Positions 1 to 12,839 of a stretch of DNA of 64,000 nt are shown here, piece after piece; positions within the stretch are counted from its first letter, which is position 1; every line of letters starts with the position of its first letter. Below the pieces are notes generated by a model. The model worked only from the letters and a program-made list of their open reading frames with translations. It was not told the DNA's origin and made no database searches. The DNA comes from Hypholoma sublateritium FD-334 SS-4. Lineage: Eukaryota; Basidiomycota; Agaricomycetes; Agaricales; Strophariaceae. The position numbers and the translations under genes are program-made. The stretch covers positions 1-64,000 of the forward strand of contig KN817551.1 in NCBI GenBank assembly GCA_000827495.1. Reading direction: 5' to 3'.

Positions 1-126
1 AAAATCATAGATGATCCTGAACCTACTTGGATGGGCGAGTTGTTGATTGTCAAGTCAGAACCGTCAGGTTGTCCAGTTGATGTGACTGACGAAGACTTCG
101 ATGTGCTGCCAACCCTACTCAGAAGG
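1..126 (+). CDS. 3' part of an exon of an unknown protein, cut by the window edge
   Basis: An open frame runs from the first base to a plausible GTGAG donor at about 126. The translated stretch is acidic (motifs such as IIDDPEPTW and VTDEDFDVLP) and has no stop. The following 100 bases are AT-rich and contain single N bases, as expected of an intron in the N-rich repeat-like sequence that covers the first 4.6 kb. I do not recognise the protein. It could be an upstream exon of one of the following + strand fragments or the end of another gene. It is only suggestive as coding. Confidence 0.3.
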
Positions 127-1669
127 TGAGATATTAANATATATTATATTTGAAATTCTGCTAGACTTACATCGGCATGTCAGCCACGTAAAAGGAGGTT
201 TATANCGTTTCTACACAGATATATAATACCTTCAACGCATCCATAACAAATGTATCATCATGTTTTTGGAGAGTCTACTGAATGTTGGTTACGGTATGCA
301 TACTCGCGCTAGCATCGGACTTGAGTACGATGAGCACATCGCAAGTAATCACAATGGAAAAGTCCCGCAGTGTACCATGTGGTCACATTGCTGCGATGAT
401 TCCTAATAAATGTCGCAGACAACTTGCATCTTTGCACCAGCTTGAAAACCGCCTCACCCACTATATCCCNTAATGCTTTCCAGGATACAAGGTAGATGGT
501 CAATCTACAACTTTCCTTTCTTGATCTAATTCCCATCGTGTAACAGCCCTCCNATGCAACNTACATGGATCACCAATTCATACTTTCTTCCAGATCAACG
601 AACTTCTTTCCGACGTAGTTGAGCTCTGCTCCTGGCCAACCCTTACATCACTGTCAAATGTNGANCAACGTACAAGGGAAATTGTCAGGCAGTACCTTCG
701 AAGAAGGATCTGCTTCTTTCTATCTAAATTCATGCCGCNTACGAGCCTGATCCCATTCTTCCAAATACTGCGCCTTGGAGGAGGTTCCATCGCTGGNGGT
801 GTTGTTCGCTGCATTATGAGTGTGCATTGCCCTCAGCTCTACCTCGTAGCGCCTTTACAGTTGGATATCCTGCTATCAAGTTTGGCCGACCGGAATACTT
901 TAGGCCAATTTGTACAGAATCTTGGCTATACATTAACACGCTCAGGCTTTTGCTCCAGGCCATTTGCAGTAGGGTGTCGATATAATGAATTATACACTTC
1001 AGTACGTTTATTTTGAATGAATGCTCACTATAACTATTTCTCATTTATGTTCATATGATTATTCTAGCGCGATTCCAGCCATACCATTTCCGTCACTCAC
1101 TCACGTCACTGTTCCGTCATTCCTGCCTTGTTAATGTCGGAATTCACTTCACAATGCTACCTTCTGACACCTTCTGGGATTTACTGCGTCTACCCCCATC
1201 TTTTTCTGGCCAACAAGTGTGTTCGCCTGCGACATGATATTTTCCCTAGCGTCACGCCATACATTCCCTTTAGTTACTTCGGATTTGGTCTGCGTATGCA
1301 AGGTATAATGTTCCAACAGATGCACAGCACTCCTACTCCTTGTCTCGAAAACTGCCCCGTTCTTTGGAATTCCGCTGTACAAGCAGATCATACAAATGTG
1401 GTTTCAAGCATTAGAGGTATTCGGTGGGGTGGCATCAAGGGTAAATATGATCGTGGTATTACCATATCCGCCGGAGATGGATTNGAAGAGGATGATGAAT
1501 ATTTGTGGAGGATGGATGGCGGTAGTTGCAATAACCCACACTGCCCCAATTTTAGGCGATTATCGGCACTTACTGGNCGTGCCTAATACAATATCCCCTT
1601 TACCCTGAATGCGCGGAAATTACCCATTGACATATGATTTGTATTTCAACTCTACCTTTATTCTCAATC

Positions 1670-2613
1670 ATGTCGGACTCGGACCACCATGATGTCGTTG
1701 GTAAGTTCATTCCGTGACTGATTTACAACATAGTTATTGTGCTAACTTCCCTATGAGACATGGTTATCCAGATACGGACTGGCCTTCTCAGTACTAAAGA
1801 ATATCTTGCAAACCCTTCCTTTCTTCAGCACNTCATCTGGGGCAGGAAGACACAAATATCGTCTGTAGATACCAGGTGCTTCCATGTGCTGATGTGCGCA
1901 CATGGACTATATTANCGGAACTGCACCATTATCNGTGTCATAGCACCTGATAATGCCTTTCTACACCCGGAAGGCAACTTTCTACTAGGGAGCAGCGCCT
2001 CCCTATCAGACGCGCACAGAAGCTTCCAATTGATGGCTCCAGATGTCCCTGGTTTATCGCTGCTGCAAGATGATTTCGAAACAGCTGTCCTAAATATGAA
2101 GCTTNTGCAAGATTCAATTTCCTGCAACCACACTGGAATCTTGTCGACACTTGGANGAGNTGAAAACTCAAGCCATCAATTTACTTTCTCGATCCCTGTA
2201 TTCTCTGATAAGGTCTGCAATAANTTACGGCCACTTTGTCTCCCACCCACTAACTCTGTGTTATGTTACAGGGCCAACTACCTCATCGCAAGTGCCTTCC
2301 TTTCTTTGTGTTTGACTTGGCATCTAATNGTACTCTGATAAATGCAGGNGATGCCCAGATGGCAAAGAAGGCCCTTNTGGATCATCCGGTTCCCGACTGC
2401 ATGTGGCCTGATCTTCATGCGATAAAGGATGATCACATCCTCGCACCTTTAGTCGTCAAGTCCGGGGGAGTGGATGTGCCTGTTTGGGACTACGAAGCAG
2501 CTCTCATAGGCAGCCTGGTCAAGTTNGATTTCTGGGCAGTGTTGAATGATGAAAATTGTATTTCAGCGACGCTGAATGAAATAGAGGTATTAATTCGTGG
2601 AGTGGTACTATAG
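1670..2613 (+). CDS. Unknown repeat-associated protein with a GSLV-type beta motif (fragmentary, intron-containing)
   Basis: A possible start at 1670 (ATG TCG GAC TCG GAC) is followed by a GTAAGT intron. Further frames lead to a clear coding-like stretch at 2263-2613 that carries ALIGSLVK, then DFWAVLND and CISATLNEIEVL. The same pattern (GSLV, hydrophobic strand, then an acidic/hydrophobic strand) recurs in the gene at 3624-4965 as LIGSLVEVTFTL and TFSAKIESVSIL. The two may therefore be related or partly duplicated beta-rich, possibly OB-like domains. About a dozen single N bases interrupt it, and exon boundaries are uncertain. The family is not identified; a transposon-associated gene is my best guess. 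Confidence 0.35.
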
Positions 2614-2847
2614 TCTGTATTAACTTCATTATCCTNCCGGGCCCATGTATATGGCAGCAGTTGGACGGTGTCTCAATACATATATAAAGGGTTAATCACT
2701 GCAACTTGAAGTTACACTGTGCNCTTCCTATTTCCTTACTCCTAATCNGTGTTTATCTACAGCCCTTGCGACNCATTAATGGGCAAGATATACAAGCTGA
2801 TTTCCATCATCGAAAGGTAAAATGTCTATTCTCTATCTGTCGATTAG

Positions 2848-3411
2848 ATGCAGCATTGCCGGGTCTCTAATGTCGGCTGTTGCAGGTTGCTGATTGGTGA
2901 AAGCAAGTCTAATTTAGACTACACACTACTCTTTCGTCATGTTGTGCTGGCCTTGATCAATCTCACGCAATCTGCCAATAACAATCCGAAGTTGATCTAC
3001 GCAAAAATCAAAGGTGTTGNGACAACTCGGTGGATTACCGAATATGTCAATGGAGGCTGCCAGTATTATATAGATGTAAGTCTTTGCACAGGGCTTACTA
3101 TAATACTATTAGACACATTTACATGACCACCCATTTTATTTTCAGGAAATAGGACGATTTGTTACTACTTACCTATCCAGGTTAATCGCACCACCATCAA
3201 GGTATCATCATTTGTGCCTCCNAAATATTCCACTGCTGAAAAAAAAACCCATGCGTATAGATCGCTTAGAGTGAACACTCACCGATTCATACACTATCCC
3301 GTGTTTTCATCCTGGAATGTGTCTGGTGGACACATGGATTTGAAGGCATGCCGNGCCAAAGATGCCGAAATATATGTTCGAAAATATGTGACGAAGGGGC
3401 TACTCATTTGA
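2848..3411 (+). other. Unresolved coding-like fragments on the + strand
   Basis: A stretch at about 2885-3075 reads as coding (for example LINLTQSANNNPKL and TTRWITEYVNGG). It stops at a GTAAGT donor near 3075, and a TTTTCAG acceptor near 3145 continues the frame with EIGRFVTTYLSRLI. I could not join these into a complete gene. Single N bases occur at 3020, 3222 and 3354. They may be exons of the same locus as the neighbouring fragments or a decayed element. Confidence 0.25.
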
Positions 3412-3623
3412 ATATCCCATTGCCGGATGAGAGCAATTGAGTTAAATAGATACTTGTCGACGCCATAATAAACTAAAGCAGCCATCATTGCCTCACTTCC
3501 CCTCCTTGCTTAACTTCGCCTTTGGTCGCTTCAAGTTGTGCTATTATGTCTACCAATACGTGAGTATATCTACCTATCATAGCAGGAATGTTTGTCCATT
3601 AAAATATTTCCTCAGAGTGTTCA

Positions 3624-4965
3624 ATGGCCCTATGCAACGAGCCAGGTACCAGCTGCTCCCGCAGTATGTAGCTTCCCCTGGCTTTCAAGGGCTAGGTTCT
3701 TGGCGAAATTCGCATGGAAATATCTATTCCGTAACTGCTCCGAGAGGCTAGTAATCTATTTGTTTCGTATGTTGAAGTTCTTACTTACTACATCCTTTAG
3801 GCGACCCTGTCGAACCTGTCCTCCTTATAGTGGTCGGGAGGGTGGCAGCTGAGAAAGCGTACCTTGGCACCCACGGGAATTTTAGCCCTAACTTTTCTGA
3901 ACCAATCCTGGCTGTTCGTGGTGCTAAANTGCAGTTCACTCTCNAATGCCCAGTCGGGGACCCAGACTTNGAAGAGGATTTCAACCTTGNGGCGACCCGA
4001 TTGAGTGAAGCTCAAAGCCAAATTGCTTCCACTCCCAGGCACAAGTTTTTCTTCCTGGAAGGGAGCACCGGCATGCGCATGAGTTTCCCTCTGTGGGAGA
4101 AGACGGTGAGTCCGACATTCTTATACGCCCATTAATCATACTCACGCAAGACGGATGATTGTGTTCCATGACCATGTTCCTCCTGTGCGCAAAAAGACAG
4201 CTGCCAACAACTGTGAGTTTATCAAGTCTGTATAACATGTATGCTTGACTCACCAAACGATTAAAGCTCTGTTCAAATCCGACTTCAATCAAAACTACAC
4301 TGTTGGACATTCTTATGTCACGTATTGGGATGATGCACGGTCCACTCACCAGCTTTGCGCCATGCCCGTCTTTGATGAGGACGACACAGTGATTGCGTCC
4401 CCTGAGTTGTTCGAGGAGAAGTTAATCGGTTCACTGGTTGAAGTCACCTTTACACTCAGGCAATACCATATGAGTGCCAATGCAAAGCGTATCGAGGCCA
4501 ACGACACATTCAGCGCGAAGATCGAATCCGTGAGCATACTTCGTGCTCCACTTGCTTTGACGAAGAGCCCATATAAAGAGAACATCTATACGAGAAAACC
4601 TAGGCCNATGCCGCAGACTCCCACCCGCGGCGAGCAAAAGAATGCGGCGAAGGCGTTTGTGCCATCCGCTCCAATTCCTGCTCCTAACTTCGTTCAGGGT
4701 TCCTCTGCCACCGCCGACTCTAACTCTGCTCCGAAGATTGCTCAAGGTTCCTCTGTCAACCCTGGGAGCTCTGCTAAAGATGATGCAAGCAGCGCTGCAG
4801 GGCCGGTCACGGTCAAGACGCGCGCTAGAGCAAGTGAGTTATCCTTTGCACCTCCACCTTGCGTACAAATAACTAACCTGAGTACTTTCTCAAGGAGGGG
4901 ATACTAGTGGTGCCGCCGACGACGAATCTCAGGTTCAGCACATCTCTAAGAAGAGCAAAGTCTAG
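3624..4965 (+). CDS. Unknown protein with a GSLVEV beta motif and a basic nuclear-type tail
   Basis: Exons read: 3624-3663, 3801-4105, about 4150-4212, 4267-4833 and 4895-4965, ending at TAG 4963-4965. The largest exon carries NQNYTVGHSYVTYWDD, LIGSLVEVTFTLRQYHM and TFSAKIESVSIL, then a Pro/Ala/Ser-rich low-complexity part. The last exon ends KKSKV, which looks like a short nuclear signal. The splice between 4105 and 4150 does not keep frame as read, so there may be a frameshift, an N-related error or another splice site. The beta motif resembles one at 2500-2590 in the upstream fragment. No known family is recognised. The N bases suggest it belongs to a repeated locus. Confidence 0.45.
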
Positions 4966-7211
4966 TGTTTTGTAGTCTGTTCAAGTTTGTTGGTTGACAA
5001 TGGTCCGATGCGAATACAATTTCTATGTGATACGAACCGCGTCGTGATTTTTGAGCAATTACATAATTATCTTATCATCACCCCCAGCAAGGCCTTATCG
5101 CCAAGGGCGATGCTTTATAAGTAATTTATTGGTAATTTACCTAAACAGGCCGCCCTTACCTTTTGAACCAACCGCGCAGACGAATCCCAAGATATCCGTG
5201 CTTGCATGCTTGTCGTCTGTCTGCTTAGCGCTATCAGCGACTTAACACCAATATTCGGGCCCTCCGCATCTCGCACGCGCGACCCCTCCGAACCTATTGT
5301 GCGGAACGGCAACAGTGCGTCGAGATTCAATATCACCTTGGGGCACTGGGCTTAGAACTTCAAGGTATGGGCAGTTTCTGGGGCTCATTTATTCCCGCCA
5401 TCCTACTCGCGCTTGGGCGTCTGTAATAGCAGAGCGACGCTACTACTGGATCAACGCTACTATTGGATCATTATGGCCTTCCAATCCCTCAGCGGCTCAA
5501 ATATGCGGGGCCTCACCCGTTCATTCGCAGATCACGCAGAACCCCTATGGCCGCAGCTCATGCTTGCTGTATAGATTGGGGTGTGGATTGGCTGTACGCG
5601 TCGCGGAGTACTGGGTACTAGTCTTGTCATGTACATACTCGCGCATCAGCTACACACCGCTCATCTTCGCCCTCCACCTTCTTTTTCAGGTCTCAGAACT
5701 ACATTTCGGACAGCAGAGCGATCCTGTGGCTCCCTCGCGGTCCACCGAGTGCACCTCGCTTATCCTGGAAATCGTGAATCGGAGAGGCGTGGGTACATGC
5801 CTGCACTTCCATAGGCAGGCGCTTCTCATCTTGACAGAGGTCTACTTCACCACTACCCACGCGCCTGGCCCTCTTCAGCTCCATCGATCAACACATCACC
5901 CCACGAAACTGAGATAGCTCTCGTAGCTAGCGTTTGTGCATCACGACTCATCGATATACCTTGTGTACGCCAGGTCTATGTCTCTCGCCGCCCTTCTGCA
6001 CATCAGCATCGCTCGCCAAATTCTGCCATCAACGACGACGAAGCTTCTCTAGCTCTCGCAGTCGTCGAATCTGGAAGGAGCGCATACATAGCGCCTGGAG
6101 GGCACGCGATGCTGCCACCGATGTGCGGTGTCTTATCAACAGTCACAGTGCGAGTACCGCGCTAGGCACGACCCTGTGGATCATCAATTCGTGCTCGAAC
6201 CGCTCTTTGCACTGCGCTTGAAGGCATGCGCAACCTAGCCATATACACGTCCCTACATCCGACGCTGTCCGGTACCGTGCCGCCCAATGAAGACAAACAT
6301 TCATCTACGCGCCCTTGTCGTTCACGAACAAGGCTGAATGACACTTGGAGAGCGCGCGCTGCTGAGGAGAGCGTCGAAGACAGGAAGGGGCGAAGGGGAG
6401 GTGAGCGCACTCCTGCATATTCCATGAGCACACGCTAATCATGCTAGCCATCTGCCACAGCATGACCCTCGAGCAGCCGTGGCCATTTCCGAACCTCCTC
6501 GATGTTTCCACGTGGCCTGCGAGCTGGTCAATTTCCTGCACATCTCATCTGGTTCGTGACGTAGCCTCTTATCAACGAATTCGCAGGTTCTCGACGATTT
6601 TTCGTATGACCTGCCGACCACCACCGTACTCCTCGCAAACTGCTGGTACACTTCCCCGGGCCGGTTTTCTTTCTATTATATTGCTCTCTCTATCTTCCAA
6701 CTTCACTTGTACCGAAACATAAACACTCGCAGCTCTCCCTGTTATCAGAAACAGCTTCGAGGACTTCATTCTGTCACGACATCGGCGGCAGCGCCTGGAT
6801 GGAGACGCGCGAGAGGCAGCCTCGATGAACGGTGATTTTCTAATGCTACCCATTCGAATTTTGTACCCTTGGCGCTAATGACGCGGTTGCATTCCTTAGC
6901 TCCACGAACAACGTGCGCACTCGTACCCACCAAACCGCGCGCGACCCACGCAGGCCGGAAGTAACGCATCAGTTTCTCAGCGGGGCGACTGGAGGTTTTT
7001 CCACACTGCAGGTGACGGCGATGGTCAACGACATGCTCAGCTTCCACACAGGATCTGTTCCCGCGTGATCATCTCCAAACGATATCATATTACGGCGTTC
7101 GAGGCTTTACGTGCCAATTTGCGAAAATTGACAGTCAGCAACACTGATGAATACATATGTATGTCCGAAAACAAAATGAAACTATTGTTTGATCTTACAT
7201 GTGTGGTGTGA
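4966..7211. other. No intact gene seen; probably decayed coding sequence
   Basis: Frames in this 2.2 kb are short and interrupted. Some pieces look formerly coding, for instance near 6450-6540, where one frame gives PRCFHVACELVNFLHIS. Others are GC-rich open stretches without start or splice context. I found no joinable exon set, terminal repeats or RNA gene. It may be an old, degenerated gene or element. Confidence 0.4.
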
Positions 7212-8956
7212 TTAGGGCCCGTTTGGATTAAAAGGGAATGGGTCAAGCTCGTCTTCGGGAATCCGCAGACCCACACCGGCAACCCGTCTGACCGCCCGTA
7301 CTTCGCCCTCGGAGTTTCGTTCGATCTTCGCGGCAAGATAGGGAAGTACTTTGGACGACATACTTGTCACCTCATTCAGCCGCGGGGCAATCTCCGCCAA
7401 TGTCTTTGTGACGGCGAGAAATTGAGCCACCTTGTCTGCAGTCTTGGCGAACAAGGGGTATTGATCCTTCTCAAGATGAAATCCTCTCGTGTAGAATCGC
7501 TGCAACGAGGGAAATTCTGCCAAGTACGGAGATATGATGGCCTGTAGGGTACGTGCATTAATAATGAAGTAATAAAGACCAAGGCAGGGCACGTACCAAG
7601 CGCTCTGGGAAGAAACATGGATAATGTATCGCGAGCTCTTCAAGATTTGGTGCGCTCCTGACAATAGAATGCATGAAATTGTCGGTTATCAATCTTTCTG
7701 CTTCCTTCAATGTTTTTGCAATGCAAAAAGTTCCATCTGGCTTCTCGTACCACATAGCACCTTCTATCTTCCGCAAATCTCTCAGCAGGAGGTCGGAACT
7801 TATATCTTGATCTATTTCCAGACTCTTCAAGCCTGGAAGTCCGTTCGGAATGACCGCACGAAGGAGGTAAGGTATTTGTGCATTCCGGCTTTCCGTGAAA
7901 GACAGGCTGTCAAGACGATAAAGAATCGGAGCCAATGCTCGCACGTCCGCGAAATTGGCCTGTTCTAGATCAGGGTGCTTTCACAATAAATTGGACAGCC
8001 TCGTGTGTGCTCACCTTTAAATGCCGGAGTTTAGGCAACAATGAGGAGTCCACTTCGTTTGTGAACCAGCGTCCCATACATTCCATTATTGATATACCCT
8101 CTATCTTTGGATGCAGCCTCCAAAAATTCATCGTTTTGCTTCCGTCGTGGAAGGCGCAGAAGTCGGATAGCTTTATTGACTTCAAATTCGGGAATTGAAA
8201 GCGCATGATAAGATTCGCATCTGGAATTTCTCCCATCCCCCCCAGAGCGAGCCTTTCCAGCGATGGGGCGAGTTGGGAAATGGTTTCAAGAAGCTTGACT
8301 TTGACAGGTTTTGACACGAGTCCCTCCCGAAGGTATAGGCTGAGCGTTGAAAGCTCCTAATTTGAAGGACGATGAATAGTCTGAGCAGCCCGTAACACTT
8401 CAAGTCGAGATTAAGGACGACGTACAGTGAATAGACTCATGTCATCAATGAGGGTCCTGCAAAGCAATGGATGATCCTCGGCGTCCCTAACATTTCGCAA
8501 TATGATTGCTCTCAGTCGAGGACAATGACTGCGTAGATCTTTCCAAAACTTGGTTGGCAAGCGGCCATAGCGTATTTTCTTGTCGGCAATCCAATGCCGT
8601 GTTAGATAAATTCCCAAAACCGAGAGCCGTGGCAACAATCCATGCTCAACAATTCGTCGAATTCCAGTGACAACGTCGAATTCGTTTTCTCCGTTTCTGG
8701 TTGCAAGGGAGAGACTGGACATGACATACAACTCCTTGACGGCCAGTCCGCGCTGTGGGTCATCGAGTATCTTGCAAAGCACAACGAGTGCATCACTTTC
8801 TTTCTTGAGGATCAAACGCTCATAGAGAAGTGGAAGGACCATTTTTCGAAGTTCGTGGTTTGCAAGCGCCAACGACAGCAACGTGGAGGGGCAATGCGAT
8901 AGAGGAATGAATGAAGCGATCGTGGCAAACAGTTCCGCAGGAAGGGTCGAATCCAT
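7212..8956 (-). CDS. F-box/LRR-like protein (521 aa)
   Basis: Four exons, all phase 0: 8956-8426, 8356-8015, 7959-7597 and 7541-7212, with a TAA stop. The N-terminus has an F-box-like start (LPAELFATIASFIPLS, then ANHELRKMVLPLLYERL at residues 4-50). Leucine-rich-repeat-like stretches follow (LPRLSVLGIYL, FPNLKSIKLSD, LPGLKSLEID, APNLEELAIHYP). Such proteins usually act as substrate adaptors of SCF ubiquitin ligases, and basidiomycetes have hundreds of them. The start is the first ATG of the frame. Introns are 55-69 nt with good donors. The substrate is unknown. The fold assignment is by pattern only; F-box consensus conservation is moderate. Confidence 0.75.
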
Positions 8957-9774
8957 ATCGAAGTGATCACAAATATGTAGTGTAGCGGAACTTAGTGAGG
9001 ATCAAGTGAGGATAGTGGTCTATAGTCTTGTACCCGCTCGGTACCCGCACATGAAAGCTGAAGACAAGAAAGTAGAGAGTACTCAATAGATTAAGCGAGA
9101 GTTGGCCTGAGTTGGGCTCACCGTGACGAGCACAAGCTTCGAGTCGGCTAACATGGATGAAACGACTCAAACACCCTATTATTTTGGCATCAATTTGGCA
9201 TGTAAGTATTACATAAAATTATTGTGTGCTGTACACACATGAGTTAGTAGAGGTTAGTAGCCTGAGATTATTTTTGGTGGGCGTTTGCCGTTTGCCGATC
9301 TTCCGCATTCGTTAAGCGCGACTCGGAGTAGTAAAATTCGTCTTTCAAACCTATACTACCATACTGCAGGAAATATGTGGGTCCAACGTCCGATCGACCG
9401 CCGCCGCGGAAAACAAGGCCTGACTAGTGACGGTGACCCTTGTCTGACCCACACAGTAACCACACTGTTTGTCATTTATGTATGACAGACGGTCGAGTGA
9501 GTGAGTGGACGGTGCTAATTGACACGAACGACTGATCGACCTCTGTGTTTGCCGGCAGTACTTCTATTGCATATCGTGTTTACCGTCATCTGAAACGCTG
9601 TCTTCGCGGTCAGCGGGCTGTTGTCAATTGACGGAAGCGCTGAGCCTTCGCTAGTTTCAGTGTTCAACACACACTAACTAGTGACCGCGTAATGCCTTGT
9701 ACACACATCATCCACTGCCAGTGTGATTCTTGATCTTGTAGACCATAGCCAAAAAAGCCGACAAGCATTATCTC
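8957..9774. other. Intergenic region between divergent genes
   Basis: This is the shared upstream region of the F-box-like gene (-) and the secreted-protein gene (+). I see only short frames and no recognisable element apart from the TATA box listed separately. Confidence 0.5.
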
Positions 9775-9780
9775 TATAAA
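9775..9780 (+). promoter_or_regulatory. TATA box of the secreted-protein gene
   Basis: TATAAA lies 58 nt upstream of the ATG at 9838, a usual distance for a core promoter with a short 5' leader. Confidence 0.5.
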
Positions 9781-9837
9781 ATGGTGGGTTCGTAGTCTTC
9801 GTACAGCAGAGCTGGCCTCGACAAAAAATTCCTCAAA

Positions 9838-10931
9838 ATGCGCTGGACACACCAATTCTCTACTGTCGTCTTTATGTGTCTGGTCACACTTGGGACTTCC
9901 AGTCCTATTTTCATACGTGACATACAAGATATCTGGGTTACGTCCATTATTCAACGAGAGCCGGTTCCAGCTCCTCCTCCTATTGTTAATTCTCCCTCTT
10001 TTTCTCATCATCCTTCTACCAGCGGGAGGCAATCCGGTTCAAATGATCCTAGCACACCACCTGGTACCTTGGGCTCTTTGCCTGTGACTCCACCCGGTGG
10101 CTCCGCGAATCTCCCTGCTACTCCACTTAATCATCAGTACGATCTCATCCATGTCACCCCTTCGGACAGCGGGAGCCCGTATAGTCATCGTCGGACCAAA
10201 GGACAGGTAACGAACGTCAAGGCAGGCGATCTGAAAAGCAAGGGATACAGAAATACTGCTTTAAACATAGCGAAATTAGGAAATGCAGAGTTCAAAGCGG
10301 AGGGAAATGACGCAGGCAAGTATATTATTACTCTACCTTACTGTTATTCATCGGAGATTTGGAACTTGAGATAGATCACCTTCTTGAGCCTCAGACGGTT
10401 GCGTTTTATTTGAACCAACATCGAACGCAAGTTACTTCGAACTTCAAGCTTCACCCTTGATTACATTCTCATTTTATAAATAGGAAAAAGGTCTCTGTGG
10501 GGTGCCAAAAGGCTATAGAGGCCCACCTCAATCACAAATCAAACCTGAAAATGCTTGATAAAGATCATAATAATCGGGTATGTAAACGACATTTTGCATA
10601 TAGATGTCTTCTCAGATGTTGATTTGAGCTAACTTCTTTGAAGAAAATGTCAGTTGTGAGCGGGCTTTTACACGCAAAAGACCCACACAGTCTCCGCCTG
10701 GTGCGCCCTTTCAGTACAGTGGTCGCCAATCATATCTTGCGCAACAAAGATGCCATACTTAAGACAGCCCACCACGTAGACAAATTATTTGAAGCAGATG
10801 AGGCGGTGAGCTTGTTGACACTTGACGGAGCACTGCGTAAAATGCCCTTACTAAAGAGAAACATGGTCCCTAGTGCAAGGAGGTGCCCGGTGGAAATCGA
10901 CAAGGCATCAGGAGGGCAGCGTTCAAGATGA
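9838..10931 (+). CDS. Secreted protein of unknown function (287 aa)
   Basis: Three exons: 9838-10319, 10484-10577 and 10644-10931. The frame is kept across both introns (GTATAT...TAG and GTATGT...AAG). The first about 22 residues form a signal peptide (hydrophobic core STVVFMCLVTLGT). A Pro/Ser/Thr/Gly-rich linker follows (repeated PATP/PVTPPGG-like units, residues about 42-105), then a Lys-rich C-terminal part with a downstream motif HVDKLFEADEAVSLLTLDGA. No catalytic signature is visible. The linker is typical of extracellular or wall-associated proteins and may be O-glycosylated. I do not recognise the family. Confidence 0.6.
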
Positions 10932-11628
10932 TTAAGCACGCAGAAAAATCCAAAATCCAACATCGGAAGAAATCAGCTCGGAAGGCCGCTCCCTGACTGT
11001 TTCGTGATTTTTACGTCTGGTATTCTAATGTGTAATCGCGGTGCGACCATCCATGTTGTCGGGCGTAGAGGGGAATGACTGCATGTATTTCTCTCTGATT
11101 GTATGGAACATTTGAAGGTGTGAAGGCAGTGGCGCTCCCAGACCGGTCTGTTAAGCAGGGCCCTGTGAAATGAGATACACGTAGGTCGAAATCTTGGTAT
11201 TTACGATCATTCATATTGTCAGTGTGCTGAACGCGGAGAACCAGCACGACGATGTCTGCAAAGCGAACATTTAAATTATTGCACGAAGATAGCGAAAACA
11301 GAACAATCAAAGGTAGATACATCCTTGTATTAAAAAGCACGTTCATAGCGAAAATAGCATGAAAGCAAGGAAGAAAGCAGAAAGCAGGGGAAAGAGCAAA
11401 TTGGAGAGCAAACTGAAAAACGTGTGTAGCATTGCGAAAGCGTGAATTTACGGGAGTGGATTGGACGTCTGTCAAAGAGAGGTCTTGGGAACGTGAATAG
11501 GCATGGGTCGGGATGGGCGCGGAAGATTGGTTGGGAAGTAAGCAAAGTGGAGGCCTCCGTGCATAGAGGTTGATCAAGAACTTGAGAGCGAGTGACACTG
11601 TCGACGACGCCGTAGGGCAGATTCGACT
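10932..11628. other. Convergent intergenic region
   Basis: It lies between the 3' ends of the secreted-protein gene and zinc-finger gene A. Open frames here overlap each other on the minus strand and lack start, splice or domain support. Presumably it holds the two 3' untranslated regions. Confidence 0.4.
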
Positions 11629-12839
11629 TCACTGGTAGGTGAAGCGGACATCGGATGCCATGTTGCGGATCGCCAATTTTTCATCGTCAGTACAGCTTTC
11701 GTATATTGAACGGACATAGGAAGCGGTGTCCATGCCCTCGAAAGCACCGGAAGGCGGGCTGAATGACAACCCGAAATGGTTACTCGCGGCGGGATTTTGT
11801 GCACCTGCATGTTGTGGCGACAGTTGAGAGGTTATTTGCCCGTAGTCGCATGAACCCTGGTATAGCGTTGGCATGTGATGTCCAGAGTGTGCAAGATCGC
11901 CAGCAAACATGAACTGGCCAGACGAAGACGTAGTCGGATATCCGCCGGAGGAAGGCCCATTAGAGTACTCCCAGAGAGAGGAGTCACCACTTCCGCCGGT
12001 GTTTTCCCGTCCTCCGGAGCTGTACGAGCCGGAGCCTTGCCCACCAAAAGGAATTTGCTGTCCAGAATGAGCAGCTGGTATAGCGCGGGCGGAATTCTGG
12101 CAGAAACAACCATGAGTGGAGTAGCAGGTGGGGCAGATAGTCGAAGCCATGGAGGGGTTCGCCGTGTTGTCAAGCTTTGGATATAAGCTCTGCGGTGCGT
12201 AGAATGGCTGCATATTCGCATGCTCTTCGTATACTGGCTTGTCTGGGGCAACACCGCGGGCCCGCTTGCCCACTGGGAGGTAGGGTACTTGTGGGTGTTC
12301 GGAAGGATACGGAGCCAGTCCAGATGCCTGTGATTTGCTGGGGTGTGCGAATGAGAGACAGTATAGGCTGAATGATTAGTAAAGAAACGTACTGCATCCT
12401 CTCGATATGGGTCGTCAAGTTGTGTTTCTGTACGGCCTTGTAAATATCTGGTTCTTTGCCGCTACGGCCTTGGCTAGCCCAATTATTCCAGGCCACCGTG
12501 CAGGGCTTGCAAACATGAGGTCGTATACTAAATAAACAGAATTAACCGGGAAGGTTTGAACGGTCTGAAAAAATATTTCCGCACCCCAGATGTGTCCGAA
12601 GATGTCGCTTCAGCTCGTATCTCACAGAGAAATCCTTGCCGCATGCGATACCGCTGGGCAAGTTATAGTAGCATATATAGGGGCAGGTCTCGCGGCCTCC
12701 GTTTAGTCTCTTCAAGTATCAATCAGTTATCAATCTTCGAGAGAGCTCAGAGTCTCACCTGAATACTTTCAGCCTGCTGAACAAGAGCCTCTAATTCTCC
12801 GAAACGTTCATAGGGAGTCACTGTCACCGGGGCAGGCAT
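11629..12839 (-). CDS. Atypical double zinc-finger protein A (349 aa)
   Basis: Four exons: 12839-12759, 12709-12585, 12527-12393 and 12337-11629, in frame throughout. Finger 1 is C-X9-C-X12-H-X3-H (Cys40, Cys50, His63, His67; core RYELKRHLRTH). Finger 2 is C-X2-C-X25-H-X4-H (Cys75, Cys78, His104, His109; core KHNLTTHIERM). The rest is Ser/Gly/Pro-rich and probably disordered, with the motif QPFYAPQSLYPKLD. The double finger followed by a low-complexity tail suggests a nuclear nucleic-acid-binding regulator, an inference only. A paralogue on the other strand at 28754-30414 shares intron phases, the 135-nt exon 3 and the QPFY-P-YP-LD motif. The start is set by alignment with that paralogue. Confidence 0.75.

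Noticed and set aside
5050..6700. Possible relic of a DUF6535-type membrane protein
   Set aside because: A few short stretches looked suggestive, but I could not align consecutive motifs in one frame.
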